This document shows positions 28,701-38,735 of a DNA stretch of 64,000 bases, piece by piece. The first letter of the stretch is position 1. Each line of letters begins with the position of its first letter. Source of the DNA: Adineta steineri (lineage: Eukaryota > Rotifera > Eurotatoria > Adinetida > Adinetidae); assembly GCA_905250115.1 (NCBI GenBank), contig CAJNOI010000238.1:1-64000 (forward strand), given 5' to 3'. The notes under the pieces are model-generated. The model was not told the DNA's origin and did no database searches. It saw only the letters and a list, made by a program, of their open reading frames with translations. A program made the translations under genes and the position numbers.

Positions 28701-31700
28701 GATGTTGAAACAGATCAGTAATAGAAAGGGAACTATTTTCTAAATGAAATTCTACTTTATATCGATGATGTAGTTTCATGATAACAAGTGAATGACCACC
28801 GATACTGAAGATGTCTGTATCGATCGAGATTTGTTTTTGTTGTAGTATATCACACCAAATGCGATGAAGACTAGCTTCGATTTCATTGCTTGGTGTTGAT
28901 AGATCGATACTGTCTGTTAGCTGTATTGATGAAAAGTCAGGTGAAGGAAGAAGTTTTCGATCTATTTTACCATTTGGATTCAATGGTAATTTATCAAGTA
29001 TAATGAATATTGATGGTATCATATGTGGTGGAAGATGAGATTCACAGTGTTGACGAAGTTGTTCTTCATTGATATGAGAAGACTGAACATAAGCAATCAA
29101 ATAATCATCATTCCATTTCATGACAACACAAGTAGATATGGATGCGATGTTAAGTAAACATCGTTCTATTTCACCAAGTTCAATTCGTTGTCCGTGTAAT
29201 TTAGTTTGAAAATCTTTTCGACCGACACAATAAAGAAGATCATTGTTACCCATTCTAACAAGATCACCTGTTCGATAGAATATCTCACCATCGATTTCAA
29301 TCAGTGCTCTATTTGTCAAATCATCACGTCCAAGATAACCAGCGAAAACACCTACACCTCCTATAAATAATTCACCTTCTTGATTAATGATGGCAAATTG
29401 TAAGAAATTATCCAAGAGCAAATATCGATAATTAGGCAATGGACGTCCTATTGAAATACTGTCTGCATTGAATTTAATGTTTACCGGATAAAAAGTGCAA
29501 GCAACAGTAGTTTCTGTCAAACCGTACCAATTCCAAAACGTAAAATGCTGTGCAGGATCTGTGAGGATTAATTTGACTAACTTCATATAACATGGCTCAC
29601 CTAAAAAGTAAGAGAACATTATAAAAGATTATATAGTTCACATGATGATTACTTACCGATAGTGCAGAGTGATCTAAGATATTTTATAAAATGTAAATAA
29701 TTATTCTGTTTAAGAAAAGTGAAAAAGTTGCGAAGTAAACTTGCTACAGAGTGCATATAAGTAACTTGTTTGTTTCTCATGATTTCAGCAAGATAGTTCA
29801 ATTCAACAGTTCCTCTTGGACGAAGCATGATTATTGTAGCTCCAATTATCAATGAACCAATAATTTCTTGAATATGATTGTCAAATGAACATCTAGCCAT
29901 TTGAATCACTGTATCATTGTTAGTAAATGAATCAATGCACATTAAAGAATAGATACATTGAATAAAATTTATATGTCGAACTCGAACCTATAAACAAAAA
30001 GATCATGACATTATCTAAATATATAATCTTCTTTATAGATAAATCATATATCAACAAAATTTTAAAAAGATTCGATCTCCTACAAAAAAAATTAATAAAA
30101 TCAATAAACAGGTAATCTTTTTCTCATATAACTCATTTATTTTCGGTTAGTTGTATGGTGAATTCAATGCTCACCCCTTTTGGCGTTCCTGTTGAACCAC
30201 TAGTAAATATAATGTAGGCTATGCTGTTGATAGTCACATGAACAGATGATAGTTGATCAATATTAATATGTTGAAATAAATTATTATTAACCAATATAGA
30301 ATCAATGTTTAACGTAGTGATAATATCGTTAAACTTATTTTTTGTCAGATAATGGGAAAGAATAAGACGACTTTGTGTTTGTTGCAAAAGCATATGCAGA
30401 CGATTTTCTGGATCTCGAAATGACAAAGGAAAATATACATCACCAACCATTGCAATTGCTATGATCCCAATAACCTAATGAGTATCAATATTTTATATAT
30501 AGTATGTATTTATTTCTACGGTTAACTTACCATAGACAGACTTCGTTCAACACATTGTGAGATAACCTCACCTGGAATGACACCATACTGATCTACAAGA
30601 TGGACAGCTAAAATCTGGACATAAGCAAAAAGTTCACAATATGTTAATGATTGTTCATCTAATTCAACTGCTAGTTTTTGTGGATGTTTCATTACTTGAT
30701 ATACAAACTCATGATGAATACAAGTGAGTGGAGATGGAAATGATATTTGTGTATTATTCAAAGATTGCGTTAGATATTGTTCATTTGATAATAGTAATGA
30801 TAATTCATAGATAGGTTTGTTCATTTGATTATCAATCATAGATGTAGATAATTGATGTGACATGAAATGAAATCGTTGTGAAATCTTCTCCGCTGTGTCT
30901 CTATTGAACAAGTCAAGTGATGCATTGATTGTGCATGACAGTTGATTCATGTTCATATCTTGATAAATGGAAAGAGAGAAGTCGGATACACATAGTATCT
31001 CATCTTCATTCGTATTGAATGAGAAAGATTCTGAAACAAGTTGAGAATCACCAATCATAATTGCATTATTGTCATCGTTGCTCTTGCATGAGATAAATTC
31101 CAGAGATGTATCCAAAAATGCATGTTTTGAAATATGTGGATGTTGATTGAGAATACGTTGAAGTGGAAAATACGAATATTTCATACTCTTTGTTGTTATC
31201 TCTTGAACATGTTCGGGGAATTGATGAAAACACCAATGAGGATCTAATTGACATCGTAATGGAATAATATTCTCAAACAGTCCAATGATTGCTTTGAGTT
31301 CATCTCTATATCGATTATTGATGTTCATAGAAATACATAGATCTGTTTGTCCATTAGTTAATTTAAATAGAAAGATGAAATAAATAGCAAATGTAAGATG
31401 TTCAAGCGGTATATTATATGATGATGCATGTGTAAGAAATTCATGTGAGAGGTCTTGACTAAAATCAAAAGAAATAGATGTTCCACGACCAGTTCGATGT
31501 TGACTTGCGAGACGATATCGATCAAATGGTAATGACAAAGGTTGATCAAGTTTACAGTCTTGAAGAGCATCAAGCCAAAACATGCTTGCACCAGTCATTG
31601 ACATTTGTTGTTCAATAACAGCATCTATCATATAATCAAAGAAAATAATGCATTATAAAAGTAGAAGTAGTATTTATATTTACAATCGAGATAACGAAGA

Positions 31701-34700
31701 TTAGTGTTGTCATCATATAATAATTGACCTGCAGTATATGCTTGATTAAGATCATGAAAAAATATATTCATTGATGAATAATCAAATACAGCATGATGAA
31801 AATTAAAGATGATTACATCTGTATCAGAAAGAAGATGATCTGAAGGGACTGATTTGTAGTAAACAAGATGACATCGAAAAACAAGGCCTTGTGCCAGATC
31901 GAAAAATTGCGGATTATGTCTTTCTTCATGCAGGATATAATTAAGTTGTTGATGTGTTGTATAAGTGCTTTCAATAAATGTAAGTAACGTATTGTGATTT
32001 TGGCTGAAGTCAGTAATTTGTTGCATGAGTCGATTGGTGTGTGTATGAAAGATGAGTGATGTTCGAAGAGGTTCATGTTTTGTAACGATTAGCTGAAGGG
32101 CATGACGAAGATGTTGTACTGATAAAGTATGATGTGAGTAGAGAGAATAAACAAAAGGCATGTTGTAGATTGGTACTTGTGATATGTGCGGAGTGAAATG
32201 AATAGATTCATTATGCCATAGTAGAGCTTGTGCAAATGATGCTGGTGCTAGAATAATAAGGGATATTTAGATTATATTTCAAGAGAATAATGATGAAATG
32301 ATATGTAATATCAATGTTCACATTATTTTTCATGGGATGGGTTTTTTAATTAAAGCGGAAAAGGCAAACTTTTGGACTTGAAGTTACTTATACTACGTCA
32401 AACTAATTTGAGCGACGTCGCCCGTACTTTCAGCTACTTTTTATATACGTAGGACTACATGAAATGCTTCAACACTCTCAATAACAGAACACTTGTTCTT
32501 TCACGGGAATATTTCTTAAAATGGAACAAAAATATTCTGTGATAAGAATGCTTTCCCAAAAACAGAGCATTGATTCTGTTATATGAATCGGTTCCTATAA
32601 CAGAACAAAAGTGTCCTGCTTTTGAAATCCATCCACATAACAGAACATTTGTTCTGTTTATGGGAGATTACTTGCAAAATATGACACTTCAAAGCACTTT
32701 AACATCATTTTTAGTACTTTGTTATACGTTACAGTGCTCCGGTGCATTTGTAAAGTACTTTGGTACACTTTTCAATCACTTTTATGTATTTTGAGTTACT
32801 TTCATATACTTTAAGCTACTTTCAGCTATTTTTGGACGTTGAGTACAAAAGTCTGTCTTTTCTTCTCATTTTTACTTAACAAGATAATTGATTGAAAACA
32901 TTGAGTTAGTATTAAGATTTTATTAATAAAAACTCATTTCAATATCGTTGTATTAGAATTAAACCATGTTCGAACACATTTTCGTTAATATTAGAAAATA
33001 CTTAACGTGTTTGGTATTAGCGTCAAAATTATTAGTATAGTACGAATATTGGGGATCCTGATAACCACACAGAGCTGTTCAATTTTTACAAGGTGAACGG
33101 TTAAACCGGAATCAAATTTTTGTTTTAAAATTTATCACAGTTTGTATAATATTAATACAAATTCAATACTAATTCTAAAATATTAATTCGTTTTTTCAAA
33201 CACAAATACAAACGTTTTAAACAATGCATTTGTAGGAAATGTTATTACTGATATGAAGTATTCGTGAACTATTTCTTGAAATACTATGTTAATCATTGCC
33301 AGCTGAATATTTTCATATGACAACATTTTCTCTGTATGGTTTGCTAATTAAAAAACTGACTTGCAAGAATCAACTGAAAATATAAGTGTAAAACTGAAGA
33401 AAAAACACTTGCTCTGCCAGAATAAATATCATAACTTTTTACACTCATTCCAAATGAACAAGAAATAAAAAGTATGCTCGAATAAGGAAAAATCATATTT
33501 ATGTTCCAAGAACGTTGTCTTAATTGATTTCACTATATAGTATTTTTATTGAAAATCTAATAGTAGTTTTCCATAGTAGATTGTTTTTAAAGTTGTTATC
33601 TAATTGTGAAACTATATGACTATGAGAAAATGAAGAATGAAATTAATGTCTGATAAAAAGATGAAATTGAATGTTGTTATATAAAACTGAAGTTATTTCT
33701 CGCCATATTTCCAACCAATCCTCTTATGTAAAAAAGCTCATCTAACCGAAGAGCGAAATTCATTGTGTATAAAGATTTAGGTGATTCGAAAGATGTGCAT
33801 ACTCTTTTAAAATTAGGATACGCCAACTATACGATTCTAACACTCACTTGACATTTCCATTCTACTAAAAACTTTTAATTCGAACATTATACGATATCTC
33901 TTACTATTATTACTAATAGTATGAAAGAAATAATCGCTCACGTAATGGATACAATATGTATCGTCTTGTAAACTGACGCAATAATCTTTTAAAACAGTAA
34001 AACTGTTCTACGAAAACTTCTATCCTTCTTACAGAATCAAAGGTTTTCCAAGTTTCTCTGATAAACTCAGAAACACACACAAATATCCTTATATTTTTCA
34101 TCTAGAATCAAACAAAAGATAGATAATCATACCTTCATTCACAATATCATCCAATCGATGAAACACGACCAACTCAGTTTCTTCAGCTTCTTCAGGAAGA
34201 ATAAGAGACAGTTTGGTAATCGATGAACTCACATTTATCACAGGAACGTTGCTGGATTGGATTTGAAACAGTTGCTCAAACATATAGTGAAGTCTTTGAG
34301 CTACTTGTGAAACAGTTAATTCTTCAAACAAATCACGTGAACAAACAAAATGACATGATAATCTCTTGTTATCGGATGATGGATTATATACAAATGTTAA
34401 TGAAAAGTCAAATTTAGTTACTTCAGCTGCTTGTTCTAATGATAACTGTTCTAAATTTGCACCATCCAAACATAAATGTCCCGTATCTTTTGACACAGTA
34501 ATAAAATCGAACATTGTCTCAAGAAATGGTACATTCGATTGGTTTAATCGATTATCACCAAGAATACGTTGAAGTGGATAATGAGAATGTTCAAGCATTG
34601 ATAAACATTTTTCTTGTACATGCTCAACAAGTTCATCAAATGACCAAATAGAATCAATTTCTAAGCGATACGGTAATGTTGAAACAAACATTCCAATTAG

Positions 34701-37700
34701 ATTCTGCAATTCACTTCGATATCGATTAGCATTGATAGAAGAAATACATAGATCAGTCTCACCATGGGTTAATTTGAATAGAAAGACATAAAATACGGAT
34801 AATCCAAGTTGAAAGAGTGTAAGATGATGTGATGATGCATAATTTAGAAATGATATGCATAATTCGTTATCGAAAATGATTTCAGCTATTGATGCCAAAC
34901 CTGATCGTTGTTGATCAGTTGATGAACGTTTTCGATCAACTGGTAATGATAATTGGCGCGCAAGATTATATCCTTCAAGTTGAGAATGCCAGAATTCACG
35001 AGATAATCTCATATCCATGATATGCTCATGAACAGAATAATCTATATAATTCAATGTATTTTCATCCATAGATACAGAGTCATCAGATTGATAAGCAAGA
35101 GAAAGATCACGAAGAAAGATTGATCTTGATGCTCCATCAAACATTGAATGGTGAATGCTAATCAATATGTGATCATTTTCAGTTAATAGATCATCATTCT
35201 CATATGAGATATTATCTTGAAATTGATGATAATGACGAAGAACATGACAACGAATAACACGTCCTTTTGATAAATCAGATGAATCAGCCTGATTTAATAT
35301 TTCTTCGATAATTTCATTCATATGACGATGATCATCATTATGAATATTAACGATTGCCAATCGATTTGATTTCATATGATCATCGAGAATGATATTTGTA
35401 TTGAAACAATGCTGTATGATATGGCCATTTATATCAAGATAAAGTGCTGTTCGAAGAATTTGATGTTTTGCGATAACATTTTGAAATGCATGATATAATC
35501 GAGTAATTGATATATGATCATTCATAGATGGTATACGATAAAGCGATGGAATAACATATATATTCTTCATTGTTGTTTTGTTGGATGAAAACCGAATTTG
35601 TTCATCTAAATAGATTCGTTCTTGTGCAAATGATGCTCGAGCTGGAATGAGAAAAAAGAATGAATACATATATATAGTTGATGATCCTATCTGTTTTAAA
35701 TAGCTTTGTTTACCTTGAATGAGATGTAATGAAGACCAAGGATGATCGTCAAGAGTGTCGATGATATTGATAGATTGTTGAATGAGTTGAGCATGATGAA
35801 TAATTGTTGGATGTTGGAATAGATTAGATATAGAGAGAGTATTTTGCTTTTGTTCTAAGTAAAATTCGATCTTGTATTGATGAAAAAGTTCTATCATTAG
35901 TAATGAATGACCACCAATAGTAAATATATTTGTATCAGTTGAGATTGGATTTTGTTTGAATATCTCACACCAAATACGATGAATACTAACTTCAATATCG
36001 TTTGTCGGTAATAATAGATCTATACCGTTGGTGAGATGCGTTGATGAGAAGTGAGGTGAAGGAAGAAGTTTTCGATCTATTTTTCCATTTGGATTCAGAG
36101 GTAATTTATCAAGAATGATGAATATTGATGGTATCATATGTGGTGGGAGATAAGATTGGCAATGTTGACGTAGTTCTTCCTCATTCATATGAGAAGAAGA
36201 TTGAACATAAGCAACTAGATGATCATCATTCCATTTCATGACGATACAAGCAGAGATGGATGTAATGTTAAGTAAACATCGTTCAATCTCACCAAGTTCA
36301 ATTCGTTGTCCATGAAGTTTGATTTGATGATCTTTTCTTCCTTGATAATGAAGAAGACCATTGTTATCCATTGTAACAAGATCACCTGTTTGATAAAATA
36401 ACTCGCCATCTATTTCAACAAGAGCTTTTGCAGTTAAATCATCACGTGCAAGATAACCAGCAAAGACACCTGCTCCTCCCACAAATAATTCTCCTTCTTG
36501 ATCGATAAACGCACTTTGTGCGAATTCATGTAAAATTAGGTTTTGGTAATTTGAAAGCGGTCTGCCTATAGGAAAGCTTTTAGTCTCCATTGATATATCG
36601 ACAAGATGAAACGTGCAAGCAATTGTTGTTTCAGCAGGACCATACATGTTCCATAGTCGACACGTCTGGGTTACGGTATTTGATATTAAATTTATTAATT
36701 TCAAAGAGCAAGGCTCACCTAGAGATAAAACATGATATCAAAAATATTACATTTCATATAAACATCACATACCCCCACTACAAATTGATCGCAGGTATTG
36801 CGCCACATTCTGATGATTTTGTTGTTGTAGGAAAGTGAAGAAATCATTAATCATAGTTGGAACAGAAGCAAAACGAGTAATATTTTTCTGTATCATAACA
36901 TTGGCAAGATAGTTAAAGTCCATGATCCCTCTTGGATGTAGTATAATCAGACTACTTCCAATCATAAAACTGCCCAATATATCGTGGACATGAACATCAA
37001 AAGAACAACGTGCCATCTGAAGAATTGTATCCTTTGCATTCAATACATCATCATAAACGTACGAACATATAAATCCAGTAAAGTTCTTGTGCTGGACTTG
37101 AACCTATAAGAAAGCAGAAAAATCATTCAAATACTAAATAGCTAAACTTGAACAAACCGCTTTAGGTTTTCCAGTCGAACCACTTGTGAAAACAATATAA
37201 GCAATGTCGTTGAGTGTAATTCTTATAATTGATAATTGATCAATATCAATATTCCTTGCCATATTATAAACAGTCAATATTGAATCAATATCAAGTGAAA
37301 CAATATTATGATGAAACTTGGTCTTAGTTAAATCATGAACAAGAACAAGACGACTTTGAGTTTGTTGTATTAGCGCATGCAAACGATGTTGTGGATCTCG
37401 AGGTGATAATGGACAATAAGCACCACCAGCCATTTCAGTTGCCATTATACCAATTACCTATAGAATATGAAATTATCAATCACGCTAAACCTCAGCATCG
37501 AAAAATAACTCACCATTGACAGACTTCGCTCAACACATTGACATATTATTTCACCTGGAGAAACATGGTATTCATTAAGAAGAGTTAAAGATAATACTTG
37601 AACATAATGTAAAAGTTCACAATATGTTAATGATTGGTCGTCAAGTTCAACAGCTAGTTTTTGTGGATGTTTCATTACTTGATAGACAAACTCTTGATGA

Positions 37701-38704
37701 ATACAAGTGCTAGAAGGAAATAACACTTGTGTATTATTTATTGATTGCATGAGTAATCTTTCATCAGGCATTACTAATGGTAGTTCATAGATTGATTGAT
37801 TTGTTTGGTCATGAGCAAATGTAAACAATTGTTTGCAGATCGAATGAAATCGTTGTGCAACCTTTTCAATTGTATTTCGATTGAACAGATCAAGTGATCC
37901 ATTGATTGTGCATGATAGTTGATTAGTTTTCGAATTATGTTGCATAGTGAGAGAAAAATCAAAGTTACTCATGATTTCCTCGTCATTACTTCGGATTGAG
38001 GCCATTGACATGGCACGAAGTCGACTATCATCGACCAGTACTTTATTTTCAACATTTTCATTTGACAGAAACTCGAATAATATGTCGAGAAATGCAGGCT
38101 TTGAAATATTGGAATGTTGGGCAAGAATACGTTTAAGAGGAAAGTAAGAATACTTCATAGTGCTTGTTATTATCTCATAAATATGTTCGATGAGCCGCCG
38201 GAAAGGCCAATGAGGATCTAATTGACACCGTAATGGAACGATATTTTCGAACAAACTAATTGCTGTTTTGAATTCATCTCTATGTCGAGTATCGGTATTA
38301 ACCGCAACACACAAATCCGTCTCTCCATTTGTTAATTTGAACATAAAAGCATAATAAATGGCAAATACAAGATGTTCAAGTTTTATATTCATTGATGATG
38401 CATAATGAAGAAAGTAATGTGAGAGATCTTCACCAAAATCGACGAAAACAGATACTCCACGACCCGTTCGATCTTCATCCACAAGACGATATCGATCAAA
38501 TGGTAATGGTAGAGACCGATCAAGCTGATAACCATGGAGGACATCAAGCCAAAACATACTAGCATCGGGCATTGACATTTGCTGCTCAACTATAGCAGCT
38601 AAATAAAAAAAAAACAAGAAATAGTATGCGACAGAAGAAAAACATCCAGCAGATTCATCTTTACAATCAACATATGTCTTCACAGAATGGTTCCTAATCA
38701 ATCA
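1044..38704 (-). CDS. Six-module nonribosomal peptide synthetase, intron-rich, 5'-truncated
   Basis: This one multi-exon gene encodes a cytosolic-type NRPS assembly line that would activate and join six amino acids and release the peptide through a terminal thioesterase. I hand-placed 35 exons (about 27.3 kb coding, about 9,100 residues) plus a short 5' remnant. All joins are in phase, with no stop or frameshift. Domain order is C2-A-T-C1 five times, then C2-A-T-TE. Each module has the same introns: phase 1 before every C domain, phase 1 inside C2 after (L/I)DY, phase 0 after the SLSM motif, phase 0 after PK(A/G), and phase 1 after SGG. Every A domain has FTSGSTG and NGK(V/I)DRK, and every T domain has GGHS. 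The first C2 lacks most of its N-terminal half and no start codon is visible, so this copy is either 5'-truncated or its beginning lies elsewhere. The product cannot be named from sequence. Confidence 0.9.
1847..5355 (-). CDS. NRPS module 6: C2-A-T (terminal elongation module)
   Basis: There are five exons: 4786-5355 and 3628-4721 (C2, then start of A), 3282-3569 (A2-A3), 2897-3227 (A4) and 1847-2839 (A5-A10, T). The C2 active-site region reads HHALFDFPS, with Phe where canonical C domains have Gly. The A domain has FTSGSTGTPKA, YGPAETT, YRTGDLVRID and NGKVDRK. The T domain has FFSVGGHSL. Aligning by eye to GrsA gives approximate pocket residues D-I-Q-T-L-S-L-I-T. The leading Asp predicts an alpha-amino acid, but I cannot name it. 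The A domain and the preceding intron are closest to module 3, so this module looks like a recent duplicate of it. Confidence 0.88.
5356..7231 (-). other. Long NRPS intron between module 5 C1 and module 6 C2
   Basis: This 1.9-kb AT-rich intron starts at donor GAAG|GTATGA and ends at acceptor TTCTAG. I see no coding potential in it. Much of it aligns by eye with the 24.3-27.05 kb intron, for example the block around 6410-6450 matching 26158-26200. The stretch near 5600-5630 is the empty counterpart of the site occupied by the piggyBac-like element in the other intron. This supports common descent of the two introns with their modules. Confidence 0.75.
7232..8731 (-). CDS. NRPS module 5 C1 condensation-like domain
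   Basis: A single exon of 500 codons encodes a complete condensation-superfamily domain after the module 5 T domain. It opens with ASFAQERIFLDEQ (motif C1), has the full active-site form HHACFDGAS, then LQYIDYS (C4), IGMFVSTLPYR (C5) and HYPLQHIL. It ends in HRLKNIVNEG and splices in phase 1 to another C domain (C2 of module 6), giving a C-C tandem. The motifs are those of C domains rather than epimerases: it has SFAQ and GMFVSTLP and lacks the DGxSW tryptophan. Its HHxxxDG is intact, so it could be the catalytic member of the pair. That is inference. Confidence 0.85.
8788..12320 (-). CDS. NRPS module 5: C2-A-T
   Basis: Five exons: 11751-12320, 10594-11687, 10235-10534, 9846-10176 and 8788-9783. 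The C2 motif is HHALFDFPS. The A domain has FTSGSTGIPKA, YGPAEIT, YKTGDLVTID and NGKIDRK. The T domain is FTIGGHSLIM. Pocket residues by eye are about D-N-L-A-L-S-H-I-N, different from the other modules, so a different amino acid is expected. The conserved first Asp is retained in SFDNHLLSL. The exon boundaries match those of module 6 base for base in phase. Confidence 0.87.
12321..13401 (-). other. Long NRPS intron between module 4 C1 and module 5 C2
   Basis: A 1.08-kb AT-rich intron without coding content. It shares a block near 12583-12640 with the introns at 6410 and 26158, including an AATCAGTGAAAACAAC run. It is otherwise shorter, so it looks like a deleted or diverged relative of those two introns. 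Confidence 0.7.
13402..14913 (-). CDS. NRPS module 4 C1 condensation-like domain
   Basis: Single exon of 504 codons following the module 4 T domain, with ASFAQERIYLDEQ, intact HHAVFDGAS, LQYIDYS, IGMFVSTLPFR and HRLENIVNEG at the end. It is the closest visible relative of the module 1 C1: both carry a short insertion with SYxNDDLLxENDHIL before the active site. It splices in phase 1 to the module 5 C2 exon at 12320. Confidence 0.85.
14982..18481 (-). CDS. NRPS module 4: C2-A-T
   Basis: Five exons: 17918-18481, 16764-17851, 16408-16707, 16026-16353 and 14982-15974. C2 reads HHAVFDYSS, with Tyr in place of the motif Gly, as in module 2. The A domain has FTSGSTGTPKA and YRTGDLVTMD, with a less usual A5 motif YAPAECT, and TYDVHVMEI where the others have SFDxH. 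Approximate pocket residues are D-V-M-P-L-I-I-I-V. The T domain is FTIGGHSLLM. The A domain is the most divergent of the six, but no key residue is missing that I can see. Confidence 0.86.
18482..19259 (-). other. NRPS intron between module 3 C1 and module 4 C2
   Basis: A 0.78-kb AT-rich intron with no coding content and no obvious similarity to the 5.4, 12.3 and 24.3 kb introns. It contains a G/T-rich hairpin at about 19061-19127, related to the one at 470-514. Confidence 0.7.
19260..20720 (-). CDS. NRPS module 3 C1 condensation-like domain, altered motif
   Basis: Single exon of 487 codons with VASFAQERIFLDEQ, LQYIDYS, IMGMFVSTLPYR and HYxLQHIL-type motifs. It differs from the other C1 domains in the active-site loop, which reads HHAAFDRSS: Arg replaces the motif Gly. 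The catalytic His pair and the Asp are retained. It is also shorter and the most divergent C1, ending RQPHIINEG instead of HRL(D/E)NIVNEG. It may be slow, inactive or specialised, which cannot be decided from sequence. Confidence 0.84.
20775..24287 (-). CDS. NRPS module 3: C2-A-T
   Basis: Five exons: 23724-24287, 22570-23660, 22213-22512, 21828-22158 and 20775-21770. C2 has HHALFDFPS. The A domain has FTSGSTGIPKA, YGPAETT, YRTGDLVRID and NGKVDRK. The T domain is FFSVGGHSLLF. The pocket by eye is D-I-Q-T-L-S-L-I-V, almost the same as module 6, so residues 3 and 6 of the product may be the same amino acid. The A4 exons of modules 3 and 6 share long runs such as CSFDIHVQEILGTLL. Confidence 0.87.
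24549..25363. mobile_element. Nonautonomous piggyBac-like element
   Basis: An 815-bp insertion is bordered on both sides by TTAA (24545-24548 and 25364-25367), the piggyBac target duplication. Terminal inverted repeats are CCCTCCGGAGGTG on the left and CACCGCCGGAGGG on the right, one mismatch apart. It encodes no transposase. The homologous NRPS intron at about 5600-5630 lacks it, which gives an empty site. It is nested with a 202-bp hairpin at 25094-25295. Confidence 0.85.
25094..25295. repeat. Perfect-arm hairpin nested in the piggyBac-like element
   Basis: Near-perfect inverted arms of about 80 bp, beginning GCGAATTTTGCAGTACAG and containing the palindrome TTTTGGCAATTGCCAAAA, surround a short AT core. 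The arms are much more alike than expected of old sequence. It may be a separate foldback element or an internal subterminal repeat. Confidence 0.8.
27055..28548 (-). CDS. NRPS module 2 C1 condensation-like domain
   Basis: Single exon of 498 codons that opens with APVSYAQERIFLDEQ (Tyr instead of Phe in the SFAQ motif). The active site is HHAMFDGTS, with intact Gly. C4 is LNYIDYS, C5 is IGMFVSTLPNR, and the end is HRLDNIVNEG. Its acceptor TTTCAG joins in phase 1 to the T-domain exon at 28605. It resembles the module 5 C1 most closely, in line with duplication of a C1-intron-C2-A-T block. Confidence 0.85.
28605..32247 (-). CDS. NRPS module 2: C2-A-T
   Basis: Five exons: 31684-32247, 30531-31624, 30175-30474, 29657-29987 and 28605-29600. 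C2 has HHAVFDYSS. The A domain has FTSGSTGTPKG, the only module with the usual PKG ending, YGLTETT, YRTGDLVRMG and GRKDFQTKLHGQR, where the others have GRKDHQIKLHGQR. The T domain is FSIGGHSLVI. Approximate pocket residues are D-N-Q-S-L-T-W-V-A, so this module probably selects another amino acid. Confidence 0.87.
32248..34132 (-). other. NRPS intron between module 1 C1 and module 2 C2
   Basis: A 1.9-kb AT-rich intron unlike the other long ones. At about 32480-32665 it holds four copies of an ATAACAGAACA motif, some paired with TGTTCTGTT to form short palindromes. At about 32400-32830 it has repeated (A/T)GCTACTTT-like words. No coding potential is supported. Confidence 0.65.
34133..35641 (-). 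CDS. NRPS module 1 C1 condensation-like domain
   Basis: Single exon of 503 codons with ASFAQERIYLDEQ, HHSMFDGAS, LNYIDYS, IGMFVSTLPYR and HRLDDIVNEG. The usual Ala after HH is Ser here, but the catalytic His, Asp and Gly are kept. It is spliced in phase 1 on both sides: from the T-domain exon ending at 35714, and onward to the module 2 C2 exon starting at 32247. Confidence 0.85.
35714..38704 (-). CDS. NRPS module 1: truncated C2, A, T
   Basis: Exons 37514-38598 (C-terminal half of C2 and start of A), 37158-37457, 36773-37103 and 35714-36718 are complete. The upstream exon, which in other modules encodes the N-terminal C2 half with HHxxFD, survives only as about 35 bp at 38665-38704, reading KTYVD before a GTAAAG donor. 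An in-frame stop lies just upstream. The A domain has FTSGSTGKPKA, YGPAETT and NGKIDRK. The T domain is FTIGGHSLLM. Pocket residues by eye are D-V-H-S-I-S-M-I-A. With half of its C domain gone, the module may act as a loading module or may mark a broken 5' end. Confidence 0.8.
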
Positions 38705-38735
38705 TATAAACTTAGTTGTTGTAAATGATTGCTGC

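Noticed and set aside
32480..32665. Steroid-receptor response elements (AGAACAnnnTGTTCT)
   Set aside because: The spacer between half sites is two bases, not three, and the half sites recur in a repeat-like way within an intron.
5356..34132. Gaps between C1 and C2 domains as intergenic regions separating five or six NRPS genes
   Set aside because: Each C1 exon ends in the same donor (GAAG|GTATG) and each C2 starts after TAG with matching phase, the same phase used at T-to-C1 joins. No start or stop codons fit gene ends there.
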